A stretch of 64,000 nt of DNA from Zunongwangia endophytica (GCF_030409505.1 NZ_JAUFPZ010000002.1:1991501-2055500), one strand, 5' to 3'; numbered from the stretch's first letter, positions 1 through 9,715 are shown. Made by a program: numbers and translations. Notes: a model not told the origin generated them from the sequence alone.

Positions 1-260
1 TTAATCGTCACATATTCCCGGCCTTCCTTTTTCTTAACTATAAAAGGATTTAAACTAAAAATTTTACGCTGATTTACATTCGTGTAGAGATCGTAAACTT
101 TTTGAATATTACCTTCCGCCAGATGCGGAATCAAAAGACTTCCGGTAGAAGTGCCTAGAAAAAGGTCATACTTTTTCTTTTCGGCTTCCATTAAATATTG
201 GGCTACTCCGCCTGCAAATGCTCCTTTACTGCCGCCGCCCGAAATCACCAATGCTCGCAT
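1..260 (-). CDS. Patatin-like phospholipase, partial (cut by the window edge)
   Basis: The first 86 codons of a patatin-family serine lipase; the rest lies beyond position 1. The start shows the family oxyanion loop (GGGSKGAF, residues 8-15) and the nucleophile elbow G-T-S-T-G with Ser38. Patatin-like enzymes hydrolyse acyl groups from phospholipids or related lipids with a Ser-Asp dyad; the Asp is not in view. The N-terminus is nearly identical to that of the upstream gene at 260-1162, so this is a recent-looking tandem paralogue. Its ATG (258-260) overlaps the upstream stop in a TAATG arrangement, which suggests translational coupling in one operon. The substrate is unknown. Confidence 0.88.
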   Translation of the reverse strand, partial: MRALVISGGGSKGAFAGGVAQYLMEAEKKKYDLFLGTSTGSLLIPHLAEGNIQKVYDLYTNVNQRKIFSLNPFIVKKKEGREYVTI

Positions 261-1162
261 TAGGGTTCGATTTGGTTTACTTCTTCACTCTTCAGTTTAG
301 CGTAGTTGAGACCACTCTCCCACCAACGCTTCATTTTTTCTTGTTCAAAAATAAGGGAATTCGTAGTCAATATCGTTGGTGTGTAGTAGAAATTAATAAT
401 TACATCTTTATTTGCTGCAGCAAACTTACCAATCTTAATATTTTGATTTTCCACCCTATCGGTCACAAAATTGAATAAATTCGTAATTAAACCGAACACA
501 TTTTTGGAAGGCATACGATTAAAATGACTAACCTCGGTCTTTAAAATAATTGCATCAATTTCTGTAGCGCCGCGTTTAACGGCTTCTTCGATCGGGACCA
601 TCGATCCAAAACCACCATCGGCATATTCACAACCGTTTTTCTGCACTAAACTCATAAACGGCGTATAGTTACAAGAAATCCAAATCCATTCTATAAAATC
701 CTGATATTCGAAATCCTTGATCGATTTATACTCCACTTCATTAAGCGACAAGTTAGAAACGGTTACTAAAATATCTTTTTCTGAATGTTTTAATTGCTGA
801 AATTCTTCTTCGGAAAAGGTATTTAAAATAAGCTTTTTGAGATTTTTGCTTTCTCCAAACGTTTTTCGGCCTCTGGCTAAATTCCGTAATACATTGAAGT
901 GATTGATACTAATCTGATCATAACCATGTTTATGCTTAATTAAGAAAGGACGTAAATTGAAGATACTAGACTCGTTAACTGAAGTATAGACTTTTTTTAT
1001 CTTTTCGACTTTCTTTAAAGCGAGATGCGATATAAGTAGACTACCGGTAGAGGTTCCTAAATACATGTCGTAATCTTTGCCCATTTCTTCAATTAAATGC
1101 TGCGCTACACCGCCCGCAAAAGCTCCTTTACTACCACCTCCTGAAATCACTAATGCCTTCAT
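260..1162 (-). CDS. Patatin-like phospholipase
   Basis: A 300-residue patatin-family lipid acyl hydrolase, probably cytosolic since no signal peptide is visible. It has the glycine-rich oxyanion motif (GGGSKG, residues 8-13), the nucleophile elbow GTSTG with Ser38, and the catalytic Asp182 in a DGG motif, so the Ser-Asp dyad is complete. It starts 3 nt downstream of the M1 aminopeptidase stop and its own stop overlaps the next patatin gene by one base (TAATG). The three genes therefore look co-transcribed. The family is clear; which lipid is cleaved cannot be told from sequence. Confidence 0.92.
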   Translation of the reverse strand: MKALVISGGGSKGAFAGGVAQHLIEEMGKDYDMYLGTSTGSLLISHLALKKVEKIKKVYTSVNESSIFNLRPFLIKHKHGYDQISINHFNVLRNLARGRKTFGESKNLKKLILNTFSEEEFQQLKHSEKDILVTVSNLSLNEVEYKSIKDFEYQDFIEWIWISCNYTPFMSLVQKNGCEYADGGFGSMVPIEEAVKRGATEIDAIILKTEVSHFNRMPSKNVFGLITNLFNFVTDRVENQNIKIGKFAAANKDVIINFYYTPTILTTNSLIFEQEKMKRWWESGLNYAKLKSEEVNQIEP

Positions 1163-1165
1163 CTT

Positions 1166-3277
1166 TTATAATTGAGATTGTAAATATTCTTGTTCTTTTT
1201 CAGAAAAAGAATTAGATAAGTTTTGTAGTTTTTGACGGTATTTTTGATGCCCTAGTAGTTCCTTTAGCAATTGCCTACAATAATCTCGAAAACGATACGT
1301 ATGATGTTGTGTGCCTTGCATTAAATCTTTTAGGTTTTGATCTGTAAACGCATCTATCTGAAATAAATAACTAAAGGCATTTTTCCGAATTTCGAAAGGA
1401 AATTTTGTCTGAGTATATCCCGAAAGTTCCGCGTAATTTGCCTGACTATTAGCAGCATCAAATTCAGGAGTTACTAAATTTAAAGTTAACCAAAGCATCC
1501 GCACATTCTTATCGTAGAAGCCTTGGATATTTTTTGTCTTGGTTAAATATTTAGAACGTTCTTGTGGAAAATTTGTCCACAACGTCATCAAAGCATATTC
1601 TTTAGTGAGATAGGAATCATCATTCAGCAAATCTTCATATTCCGATTTTAAAGACGTTGGAATTTCTTTCATGCTAGAAGCAATGGTTTGTCGCACAAAA
1701 ATGTTTCCGGTCTCAAAAGCTTTCTTATAAAGATCTATCGTCTCTTGTGAAGTATTCCCCTGCAGTTGGATTACCGCTTCCTGGCCTATATAATCGTTTA
1801 CCGGAAAATCTAAAGCTCCGTTTAAAACATTGTATTTAATCCCAACGCTTTGCTCTCTTACGGCAGCAATATCTAAATATCTTCTTATAAAAGCAGACTG
1901 TTCTAAAGAATTAAGCGCTGCATTTGCTTTAAAAGCCGATTGCTCTAACCAATCTTTTTTAAATTGCGATAAATCCTGGCCGCTAACATTTTCCATTTCA
2001 GCAAGAAAATTATCGGTGGTTACATTCTTAAAACTATATAACTTCAGGTAATTTTTAACGCCGGTTTTAAAAGCTTCATATCCTAATTTTTCTCTTAAAA
2101 TATGCAATGCCCAAGCCCCCTTTTGATAAAAAGTAAGTGAGCTTGCTTTAGGATTAAGTAAAGCTTCACCTTCTCCGCGATCACTCATTTTCTTTAACTG
2201 CTCCGCGGTTTCATAGAGTTTCCAGTAATAGTAATCCTCACCAAATAATTGCTTTTCGGCGAGTAAAGCATAGTAAGTTGCAAATCCTTCGTGTAACCAG
2301 TGATGTTTACTTTCGGTCTCGGTCACTAAATCACCAAACCATTGGTGAGCCAGCTCATGAGCATTTACATTTATATAATTACGATCTTTAAAACCAATAC
2401 TATCGGTAAGCATAGATTCAGAAAAAATAGTCGTTCCGGTGTTTTCCATTCCGGCATAAAGGAAATCTTCAACCGGAATCTGTTTATAATTTTTCCACGG
2501 AAATTCAACGCCGATTTCGTCTACTAAAAAATCGAATATTTTCTTAGAATATCGATATGTAGGCTCTGCTAAATTTTCATCTTTTGTTTCATAAAATAAA
2601 GAAATAGGTATCCCAGCTGCGCTTTGCAGTTCCTTGCTTTCGTAATCCCCTGCCGCGACTGCAACCAGATAGCTACTCATAGGATCTTCCATGCTAAAAC
2701 TCCATTGTTTAATAGAATCGTTTAGCATTTTTTCTTTTTCTAAAATTCCATTTGCAATTACCCGATATTCTTTATTGAAATTGACCTTCAGATTAAAAAC
2801 AGTTTTTTCTCGCATATCATCAAAGCTGGGCAACCAATGCGAAGTGTAACGTCCTTGCCCCTGTGTCCAAACCTGTTTACTAATTTCTTCGGAATCTGGC
2901 TGATTCCAATTTATAAAATACATAGTTTGTTTTGGCGAAACTGAATATTTCAGCTGAAGTTGATTTTCTTCAGAAGGATTGAGTTTATTTTTAATCCAGA
3001 TTTTGTCTTCAGCTAAACGAAAATCGGCTTCCTCTCCATTTATAAATACGTCCCGAAAACTCATGTTTTCAGCATCAATAAAGATAGAATCTACCTGTTT
3101 TAAAACTTCAAATTCATAATTCACATTGCCTTTTACAATAGCGGCTTCGGGATAAATGCTAATTTCAGCATCAACCGTTTTAAAATCAACAAATTCAATT
3201 TGATTATCGCTAGAGATCGATTGTGCCTTTATTAAAAAAGCGTTTAAAACTATTAGGGAAAAGAAAACCTTCTTCAT
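1166..3277 (-). CDS. M1 family metallopeptidase (aminopeptidase N-like)
   Basis: A 703-residue zinc aminopeptidase of the M1 (gluzincin) family, which removes N-terminal amino acids from peptides. A short hydrophobic start ending near residues 18-20 looks like a signal peptide, so it probably acts in the periplasm or is exported. The substrate-binding GxMEN motif lies at residues 276-279 and the zinc site HELAH at 307-311, with the third ligand Glu330 exactly 18 residues later. The C-terminal half (about 440-703) is helical, as expected for the family's HEAT-like domain. It is the first gene of an apparent operon with the two patatin genes. Confidence 0.93.
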   Translation of the reverse strand: MKKVFFSLIVLNAFLIKAQSISSDNQIEFVDFKTVDAEISIYPEAAIVKGNVNYEFEVLKQVDSIFIDAENMSFRDVFINGEEADFRLAEDKIWIKNKLNPSEENQLQLKYSVSPKQTMYFINWNQPDSEEISKQVWTQGQGRYTSHWLPSFDDMREKTVFNLKVNFNKEYRVIANGILEKEKMLNDSIKQWSFSMEDPMSSYLVAVAAGDYESKELQSAAGIPISLFYETKDENLAEPTYRYSKKIFDFLVDEIGVEFPWKNYKQIPVEDFLYAGMENTGTTIFSESMLTDSIGFKDRNYINVNAHELAHQWFGDLVTETESKHHWLHEGFATYYALLAEKQLFGEDYYYWKLYETAEQLKKMSDRGEGEALLNPKASSLTFYQKGAWALHILREKLGYEAFKTGVKNYLKLYSFKNVTTDNFLAEMENVSGQDLSQFKKDWLEQSAFKANAALNSLEQSAFIRRYLDIAAVREQSVGIKYNVLNGALDFPVNDYIGQEAVIQLQGNTSQETIDLYKKAFETGNIFVRQTIASSMKEIPTSLKSEYEDLLNDDSYLTKEYALMTLWTNFPQERSKYLTKTKNIQGFYDKNVRMLWLTLNLVTPEFDAANSQANYAELSGYTQTKFPFEIRKNAFSYLFQIDAFTDQNLKDLMQGTQHHTYRFRDYCRQLLKELLGHQKYRQKLQNLSNSFSEKEQEYLQSQL

Positions 3278-3424
3278 TGGTAATAACTGTAGTTTGGTAA
3301 TGGCAAATTACAAAATTTAGCGCCAGAGCTTGCTTTTAAACGCAATCTTTCGGCTTTCAATCATAATTTTAAAAAGAAATAGCATAAAATATGCCTGAAA
3401 TAATTCTAAAATTAGGCATTTTAA

Positions 3425-3432
3425 TATCTTCG
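3425..3432 (+). promoter_or_regulatory. Candidate -7 element of recG
   Basis: TATCTTCG matches the Bacteroidota -7 consensus TAnnTTTG at all but one base. It ends only 6 nt before the preferred recG start at 3439, so transcription would begin about at the start codon. Confidence 0.4.
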
Positions 3433-3438
3433 TTTTTT

Positions 3439-5538
3439 ATGAATCCTAATATTCTACAAACTCCGATTGATTATTTAAAAGGTGTTGGCCCAAACCGGGC
3501 TGATGTCCTACGGAAAGAATTAGGTATTCACACCTATCAGGATCTGGTGAATTTCTTCCCTAATCGCTATCTGGATAAAACCCGTTTTTATAAGATTTCT
3601 GAATTAAAACGGAATTCTGCTGAAGTACAGGTAGTAGGAAAAATCACTCATATTAAAATGGTAGAGCAAAAACGCGGGAAGCGTTTGGTTGCTGATTTTG
3701 TAGACGATACCGGCCGTATGGAACTGGTTTGGTTTAGAGGACATAAATGGATTCGGGAAAATTTGAAACTGAATACACCATACGTAGTTTTTGGAAAGAC
3801 TAACTGGTTTAATGGTACGTTTAGCATGGCGCATCCCGAAATGGATACGCTAGCCGATTTTAAAAAGCAATTGCGTGCGGCAATGCAACCTATTTATCCT
3901 TCTACGGAATTATTGCAGAAAAAAGGGATTACCAATCGCGCGGTAAACAAAATGCTACAACAGCTTTTTGCTGAAACTAAAGCACGTTTTTATGATACTT
4001 TAAGTGATGAAATTAAAGAAGAATTTCGCCTAATCTCTAAAGCTGAAGCGCTATTTAATATTCATTTTCCAAAAAATGCGGAGTTGCTTGCAAAAGCTCA
4101 ATTCCGTTTAAAATTTGAAGAGCTGTTTTACATTCAGCTGCAGTTACTGCTTAAAAATCAGCTTCGGAAACAAAAAATAAAAGGCTTTGTTTTTGGCGAA
4201 ATTGGAGAAAATTTCAGTGGATTTTATAAAAATCATCTACCCTTCGATCTTACTGGTGCGCAAAAGAGAGTGGTTAAAGAAATTAGAGCCGATTTAGGAA
4301 CTGGCGCGCAAATGAATCGTTTATTACAAGGTGATGTAGGCTCAGGAAAAACCATTGTCGCTTTAATGAGTATGCTTATTGCGATCGACAACGATTTTCA
4401 GGCTTGCTTAATGGCGCCTACAGAGATTTTGGCAATTCAGCATTATCATGGTTTGGTAGAACTTTGTGCGCAAATGGATCTTTCGATCTTCTTGCTTACC
4501 GGTTCTTCTAAAAAAGCACATCGTCGAGAATTACATGAAAAATTGGAAACTGGCGAGATCGATATTTTAATTGGAACACATGCACTTTTAGAAGATAAGG
4601 TGAAATTCCATAATCTTGGTTTGGCTATTATCGATGAGCAACACCGTTTTGGTGTAGCACAACGCGCAAAATTATGGCGTAAAAATAAAATCCCTCCGCA
4701 CGTTTTAGTAATGACGGCAACACCGATTCCGCGTACCTTGGCGATGAGTTTGTATGGCGATTTAGATATTTCTGTAATTGATGAATTGCCACCCGGTAGA
4801 AAACCAATTAGAACGGTGCATCGTTTTGATAGCAATCGCTTGAAAGTTTTCAGGTTTATAAAAGAAGAAATTGATAAAGGACGCCAAGTTTATGTGGTAT
4901 ACCCATTAATTCAGGAATCTGAAAAAATGGACTACAAAGATTTGATGGATGGCTATGAGAGTATTGCTCGTGAGTTTCCTGATTATCAAATTTCGATAGT
5001 ACACGGGCAAATGAAGCCTGCGGATAAGGATTACGAAATGCAGCGCTTTGCGGAAGGAAAGACCGAAATTATGGTCGCCACTACTGTGATCGAAGTTGGT
5101 GTAAATGTACCTAATGCCAGCGTTATGATCATAGAAAGTGCAGAGCGATTTGGACTTTCACAGTTACACCAGTTACGTGGACGAGTTGGTCGTGGTGCTG
5201 AACAGAGTTATTGTATTTTAATGACCGGACATAAATTATCTAACGACAGTAAGACAAGGCTAGAAACCATGACGGCAACCAACGACGGTTTTCAAATTGC
5301 TGAAGTGGATTTGAAACTTCGCGGTCCTGGCGATATTATGGGAACGCAACAAAGTGGTGTCCTAAATTTAAAAATCGCCGATATTGTTAAGGATAACGAT
5401 CTGCTTAAAACAGCTCGTCACGTTGCGATGAAAGTGCTAAAAGAAGATCCAAAATTGGCTTTAGAGAAAAATAAGGTGTTGCGCTTCACCTACGGACAGC
5501 TTGCAAAACATCAAAATATCTGGAATTATATTTCTTAG
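3439..5538 (+). CDS. recG: ATP-dependent DNA helicase RecG
   Basis: RecG remodels stalled replication forks and branch-migrates Holliday junctions. The 699-residue product has the N-terminal wedge domain (helix-hairpin-helix-like stretch near residues 10-30, OB fold about 60-150), the Walker A motif GDVGSGKT (298-305), the DEQH box (399-402) and helicase motifs V-VI with a GRVGRG sequence. An upstream in-frame ATG at 3391 would add 16 hydrophobic residues. I prefer 3439 because the family begins with the short run before TPIDYLKGVGP and because a candidate promoter element lies at 3425-3432. Length is typical for the family. No clear terminator was seen in the 152 bases that follow. Confidence 0.96.
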   Translation: MNPNILQTPIDYLKGVGPNRADVLRKELGIHTYQDLVNFFPNRYLDKTRFYKISELKRNSAEVQVVGKITHIKMVEQKRGKRLVADFVDDTGRMELVWFRGHKWIRENLKLNTPYVVFGKTNWFNGTFSMAHPEMDTLADFKKQLRAAMQPIYPSTELLQKKGITNRAVNKMLQQLFAETKARFYDTLSDEIKEEFRLISKAEALFNIHFPKNAELLAKAQFRLKFEELFYIQLQLLLKNQLRKQKIKGFVFGEIGENFSGFYKNHLPFDLTGAQKRVVKEIRADLGTGAQMNRLLQGDVGSGKTIVALMSMLIAIDNDFQACLMAPTEILAIQHYHGLVELCAQMDLSIFLLTGSSKKAHRRELHEKLETGEIDILIGTHALLEDKVKFHNLGLAIIDEQHRFGVAQRAKLWRKNKIPPHVLVMTATPIPRTLAMSLYGDLDISVIDELPPGRKPIRTVHRFDSNRLKVFRFIKEEIDKGRQVYVVYPLIQESEKMDYKDLMDGYESIAREFPDYQISIVHGQMKPADKDYEMQRFAEGKTEIMVATTVIEVGVNVPNASVMIIESAERFGLSQLHQLRGRVGRGAEQSYCILMTGHKLSNDSKTRLETMTATNDGFQIAEVDLKLRGPGDIMGTQQSGVLNLKIADIVKDNDLLKTARHVAMKVLKEDPKLALEKNKVLRFTYGQLAKHQNIWNYIS

Positions 5539-5662
5539 CGGAAACTTCAGTTGTTTCGGTATTTATTTGTGCCTAATTTCAGCTTAAAAAAGTCTATAAA
5601 ATTCTTTCAAAATAGGCTATAATTTTACGAACCTTAGATTATGCCAAAATCAATGGTAATGC

Positions 5663-5670
5663 TATCTTTG
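5663..5670 (+). promoter_or_regulatory. -7 promoter element of pheT
   Basis: TATCTTTG is a perfect match to TAnnTTTG, ending 20 nt before the pheT ATG. That implies a leader of about 15 nt with no Shine-Dalgarno sequence. Confidence 0.7.
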
Positions 5671-5690
5671 TAGATTGTAAAATTACATAG

Positions 5691-8117
5691 ATGAAAATTT
5701 CATACAACTGGTTAAAACAATTTATAAAGCTTCCTGAAGGTGCCGAAAAAACTGGCGAATTACTAACTGATCTAGGTTTAGAGGTAGAGGGAATTCAGAG
5801 TTTTCAAAGTGTAAAGGGTGGTTTGGAAGGCATCGTAGTTGGGCATGTACTAAGCTGCGAGAAACATCCAAATGCAGATAAACTTAACATCACCAAGGTA
5901 AATCTTGGAGATGGTGAAGAAGTACAAATTGTTTGTGGCGCTCCTAATATTGCAGCAGGACAAAAAGTTCCGGTAGCAACTATAGGTACCGTTCTTTATG
6001 ATGAAAAAGGTGAAGAATGGAAAATCAAAAAAGGCAAAATTAGAGGTGAACATAGCTTTGGAATGATTTGTTCTGAAAGCGAAATTGGTCTTGGATCAAG
6101 CCATGATGGTATTATGGTGATGGAAGAAGATCTTATTCCAGGAACACCTGTTGCTGAAGTTTTTGAAATCGAGAATGATCAGGTTTTTGAAATTGGTCTT
6201 ACACCAAACCGCGCCGATGCGATGAGCCATTGGGGTGTGGCAAGAGATTTAAAAGCCGGTTACCACCAGGATAATAAAAGTTTAGAGCTTATTACTCCTT
6301 CTGTAAGTAATTTTCATGTGGATAATAGAAGTTTAAGAATCCCAATTTTTGTTGATGATTCTTCTCTAGCTCCACGTTATTGCGGAATTACAGTGAGCGA
6401 TGTAAAAATACAAGACTCTCCTAAATGGCTACAAAACCGTTTAAAAGCAATTGGTATTACGCCTAAAAATAACGTTGTAGATATTACAAATTATGTAATG
6501 CACGAGTTGGGACAGCCGCTACATGCTTTTGATGCCTCTAAAATTGCAGGTAACGAAATTCATGTAAAAACGCTGGAAGCTGGTACTAAGTTTACGACTT
6601 TAGATGAAGTGGAAAGAGAACTTCATGAAGAAGATCTGATGATCTGTGATAAAGAAAAACCACTTTGTATTGCCGGTGTTTTTGGCGGATTAAATAGTGG
6701 AGTTTCTGAAGGTACCTCGCAAATATTCTTAGAAAGTGCGTATTTTAATCCTGTAAGCGTTCGTAAAACAGCAAAAAGACACGGTTTAAATACCGATGCT
6801 TCTTTCCGTTTTGAGAGAGGAATAGATCCTAGCATTACAGAATATGCGCTTAAACGTGCTGCACTTCTTATCAGCGAATTAGCAGGAGGAGAAATCACCA
6901 GCGATGTCGATGATCTTTACTTCAAGAAAATAGAAGATTTTCAGGTATTCTTAACTTTCGATAAGGTGAATAAACTTATTGGAGAGAATCTTGAAGAGGA
7001 AACTATAAAATCGATTTTGGCCTCTTTAGAAATTAGAGTGAATAATGTTACCGAAACAGGGATGGGACTCACAATCCCTTCTTATCGGGTAGACGTTCAA
7101 CGAGAATCTGATGTTATCGAAGAGATTCTGCGAGTGTATGGTTATAACAACATAAAATTCAACGAAAAGTTTAATGCTTCGGTTTCTATTTCATCGAAAT
7201 TCGAAGATTATAAGCTTCAGAATATTATAGCGAATCAGCTAGTAGGACAAGGTTTTTACGAAACCATGGCCAATTCACTTACAAGTCCGTCGCACTTAGA
7301 ACTTAGTGAACAACTAAAAGGTGAATATAATGTTGAAATGCTGAATCCCCTTAGTGGCGATCTTTCAGTAATGAGACAATCGATGTTATTTAGCGGGCTA
7401 GAAAGTATTCGATATAATTTAAACCGAAAAAGAAGAGATCTAAAACTTTTCGAATTCGGAAAAACTTATCACAATTACACTGGTGGTCGTGTTGAAAACA
7501 AACATCTTTCAATTTTTGTAAGTGGCGATAAGGCCAGCGAAAGTTGGAGTTCTGCTGCACAAAAAGGAACTTTCTTTTATATGAAGGGAGTTATTGAAGC
7601 GGTTTTCCAAAGATTAGGAATTAAAATCCTAAAATCTAGCGCTGTAAAATCTGATGTTTTTGCTGAAGGAATTATATTGAGTTCAGGAAAATCGAAATTG
7701 GTGGAATTTGGAGTGATTAAAAAATCGATCCTGAAGCATTTTGATATCGATCAGGAAGTTTTATTTGCAGATTTTAATTGGGATGCAGTAATCGAAATTA
7801 CTAAAACGCAATCAAATAAATTTGTAGGTATTCCTAAATATCCTGCAGTAAGACGTGATTTCGCTTTATTATTAGACGAAGCGATTTCTTATGCTGAGAT
7901 CGAAAATATCGCTACCCAAACTGAAAAGAAATTACTAAAAGAAGTCAATCTCTTTGATGTTTATCAAGGCGAAAATCTTCCGGAAGGTAAAAAGAGTTAT
8001 GCGGTGAGTTTTACATTTCAGGATGAAAATAAAACAATGACCGATAAGCAAATCGATAAAATTATGAGTAAACTTCAGTATAGATTCGAAAATGAATTAA
8101 AAGCTGAACTTCGATAA
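5691..8117 (+). CDS. pheT: Phenylalanine-tRNA ligase beta subunit
   Basis: The beta chain of the alpha2-beta2 phenylalanyl-tRNA synthetase, which charges tRNA-Phe; the beta chain contributes tRNA binding and editing. At 808 residues it has the standard domain order: an N-terminal segment, an EMAP-type tRNA-binding domain (about 42-155), B3/B4 editing and B5 domains in the middle, and a C-terminal anticodon-binding FDX-ACB domain (about 715-808, starting near the PKYPAVRRDFAL motif). pheS is not adjacent, as is common in this phylum where the two subunits are unlinked. A perfect -7 promoter lies upstream and a strong terminator follows at 8141-8176. Confidence 0.97.
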   Translation: MKISYNWLKQFIKLPEGAEKTGELLTDLGLEVEGIQSFQSVKGGLEGIVVGHVLSCEKHPNADKLNITKVNLGDGEEVQIVCGAPNIAAGQKVPVATIGTVLYDEKGEEWKIKKGKIRGEHSFGMICSESEIGLGSSHDGIMVMEEDLIPGTPVAEVFEIENDQVFEIGLTPNRADAMSHWGVARDLKAGYHQDNKSLELITPSVSNFHVDNRSLRIPIFVDDSSLAPRYCGITVSDVKIQDSPKWLQNRLKAIGITPKNNVVDITNYVMHELGQPLHAFDASKIAGNEIHVKTLEAGTKFTTLDEVERELHEEDLMICDKEKPLCIAGVFGGLNSGVSEGTSQIFLESAYFNPVSVRKTAKRHGLNTDASFRFERGIDPSITEYALKRAALLISELAGGEITSDVDDLYFKKIEDFQVFLTFDKVNKLIGENLEEETIKSILASLEIRVNNVTETGMGLTIPSYRVDVQRESDVIEEILRVYGYNNIKFNEKFNASVSISSKFEDYKLQNIIANQLVGQGFYETMANSLTSPSHLELSEQLKGEYNVEMLNPLSGDLSVMRQSMLFSGLESIRYNLNRKRRDLKLFEFGKTYHNYTGGRVENKHLSIFVSGDKASESWSSAAQKGTFFYMKGVIEAVFQRLGIKILKSSAVKSDVFAEGIILSSGKSKLVEFGVIKKSILKHFDIDQEVLFADFNWDAVIEITKTQSNKFVGIPKYPAVRRDFALLLDEAISYAEIENIATQTEKKLLKEVNLFDVYQGENLPEGKKSYAVSFTFQDENKTMTDKQIDKIMSKLQYRFENELKAELR

Positions 8118-8140
8118 TTTTCGGTTCAAATAAAACAAAA

Positions 8141-8176
8141 AAAGAAGGCTGAAATTGTATAATTTCAGCCTTCTTT
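8141..8176. terminator. Bidirectional intrinsic terminator between pheT and the DUF4136 gene
   Basis: A perfect 16-bp inverted repeat (8141-8156 and 8161-8176) with a 4-nt loop, flanked by A and T runs on the two sides. It can end transcription of pheT (plus) and of the convergent lipoprotein gene (minus). Confidence 0.9.
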
Positions 8177-8199
8177 TTTATCTGTAAGCTGGTGTTTTA

Positions 8200-8784
8200 T
8201 TATGGAAATTGTTTAAAAATTTCATCTACATAATTTCTAACAGCACGAGCGGTACGACGATCAGTAATTTCTACGTTATCGGTTGTCCCTCTCCAAATAA
8301 TTTGATTGTTTTTTCGGTTTATAAAATCGATCACAATAGTTTTTGATTTGTATGGGATCTGTTCGATGTTATCTCCAGTAATTCGCTGAATTGTATAGTA
8401 ATCTTTATACATAAAAGGCTTGTAATAATCACCAATATAAAAATCTGGACGATAGTAAGAATAACTGGTGTATACAGGGTCGGCGTTTACCTCAACTTTT
8501 TCATCAAACATCGTGTGCACATAAATTAGCACGTTTGGCTGATCTTTTTCATAACGATAACCTTCATCTTTCATGTTCTCGTTTACCGTATTTACAATCT
8601 CGTAATTAATCTCCTCGTTGTTGTATCCCGGAGTGGTAATTTTATTCTGATTAGGCAAAAAAGCATAAGTATTATAACTTTTTAAATCCTTTGGGTTCTC
8701 ACCCACATCGGTAGATTTACTTCCGCCACAACTTGCGAAAAGAAGAATAGTTATAAGAAATCCTGACCACTTAAGTAGTTTCAT
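8200..8784 (-). CDS. DUF4136 domain-containing lipoprotein
   Basis: A 194-residue predicted lipoprotein. The signal peptide ends at the lipobox FASC with the lipidated Cys at residue 19. The remainder resembles DUF4136, a family of small envelope lipoproteins without known biochemical activity, with the usual opening pattern in which a Tyr-Thr-Phe-type strand follows a lysine-rich linker and a later IDF strand near the end. It lies alone between the shared terminator at 8141-8176 and a palindrome at 8807-8826. The protein probably sits in the outer or inner membrane facing the periplasm. Function is unknown. Confidence 0.85.
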   Translation of the reverse strand: MKLLKWSGFLITILLFASCGGSKSTDVGENPKDLKSYNTYAFLPNQNKITTPGYNNEEINYEIVNTVNENMKDEGYRYEKDQPNVLIYVHTMFDEKVEVNADPVYTSYSYYRPDFYIGDYYKPFMYKDYYTIQRITGDNIEQIPYKSKTIVIDFINRKNNQIIWRGTTDNVEITDRRTARAVRNYVDEIFKQFP

Positions 8785-8806
8785 AGTTTAAAAATTTTTG
8801 CGCATA

Positions 8807-8826
8807 ATACCAGCTTTCACTGGTAT
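8807..8826. repeat. Short palindrome upstream of the DUF4136 gene (REP-like)
   Basis: Seven-base arms ATACCAG and CTGGTAT (8807-8813 and 8820-8826) enclose a 6-nt loop. The form resembles small palindromic intergenic elements found in many flavobacterial genomes, but only one copy is present here, so the assignment as a dispersed repeat is a guess. Confidence 0.4.
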
Positions 8827-8980
8827 GACAAAAACATTTAGTAAAGTTTAGACATAAATTTAACAGGCATTTAGAAACGTAAAGAGAAAACTGACCTGAA
8901 ACATAAATTCTGAATTAACATTTACAGGATTGGTATTTACACTGATAATGTATAATTTAGTAGTTCATGCAAAGTGATTG

Positions 8981-9715
8981 ATGATGATGAACTTCCCCCG
9001 AACCAACATTGAAAAGCAACTTCTAAAATCCAGAAATAAACGAAAAAAAGAAGATCAGTTTCTACAGGAAATTTATTCGATATTTAAGGAAAACGATCAA
9101 CAAGATGCCTCTATCCTCCAAAAATTAGAAGATGGCGGTGATGAAAATGATCTGAATAATTTCAATTTTGATCTTCTTGAAGCAGATCGTATTTTTCATA
9201 TAAGCGACATAGAAAAGATATGCGTTAATTATCGTTTACGGTTTTTGAGCTCAAAATATTTTAAAGCGAAAATTCCTTACGATGCCATTATGGCAATACG
9301 TAAACTGGAAAACGATCACAACACAAGTCTTAGAGGTTTTAGAATTATTGCACCTGCCCATTTATTTAAATTAGATAATGCTGACGATCCTCTTTTAATG
9401 GCTCCCATGGGAAATGATTATTATTATCTGGTTCACAAATGGGGCAATGATCTTCACCCCTTCAGAAAATTATTAATGTGGCCTTTTAAGCAGCTAGAAA
9501 ACTTCATTTTTTCAATGTTTTTATTAAGCTTAGTAATCACATTTTTGATTCCGGATAAATTATTTTTTCACGCTGGTGAACAAGATGTAACCGAATTTTT
9601 AATGATTTTATTTTTTGTGTTTAAATGGGTTGGTGGTCTTGCTATATTTTACGGATTTAAAAAAGGTAAAAATTTTAGCGAAACAATCTGGGAAAGCAAA
9701 TACTACAACGCCTAA
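8981..9715 (+). CDS. Hypothetical membrane protein, unrecognised family
   Basis: I do not recognise this 244-residue protein. Three consecutive ATGs (8981, 8984, 8987) make the exact start uncertain; the last gives an N-terminus MNFPRTN. The first part is hydrophilic and basic (many Lys/Arg in residues 10-30), the middle is mixed, and two hydrophobic segments near residues 175-195 and 207-227 are probable membrane helices. A Bacteroidota-like promoter motif TAATTTAG lies about 20 nt upstream. It is a stand-alone gene; the next two small genes are also membrane or unknown proteins but are separated by 86 bases. Confidence 0.75.
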   Translation: MMMNFPRTNIEKQLLKSRNKRKKEDQFLQEIYSIFKENDQQDASILQKLEDGGDENDLNNFNFDLLEADRIFHISDIEKICVNYRLRFLSSKYFKAKIPYDAIMAIRKLENDHNTSLRGFRIIAPAHLFKLDNADDPLLMAPMGNDYYYLVHKWGNDLHPFRKLLMWPFKQLENFIFSMFLLSLVITFLIPDKLFFHAGEQDVTEFLMILFFVFKWVGGLAIFYGFKKGKNFSETIWESKYYNA

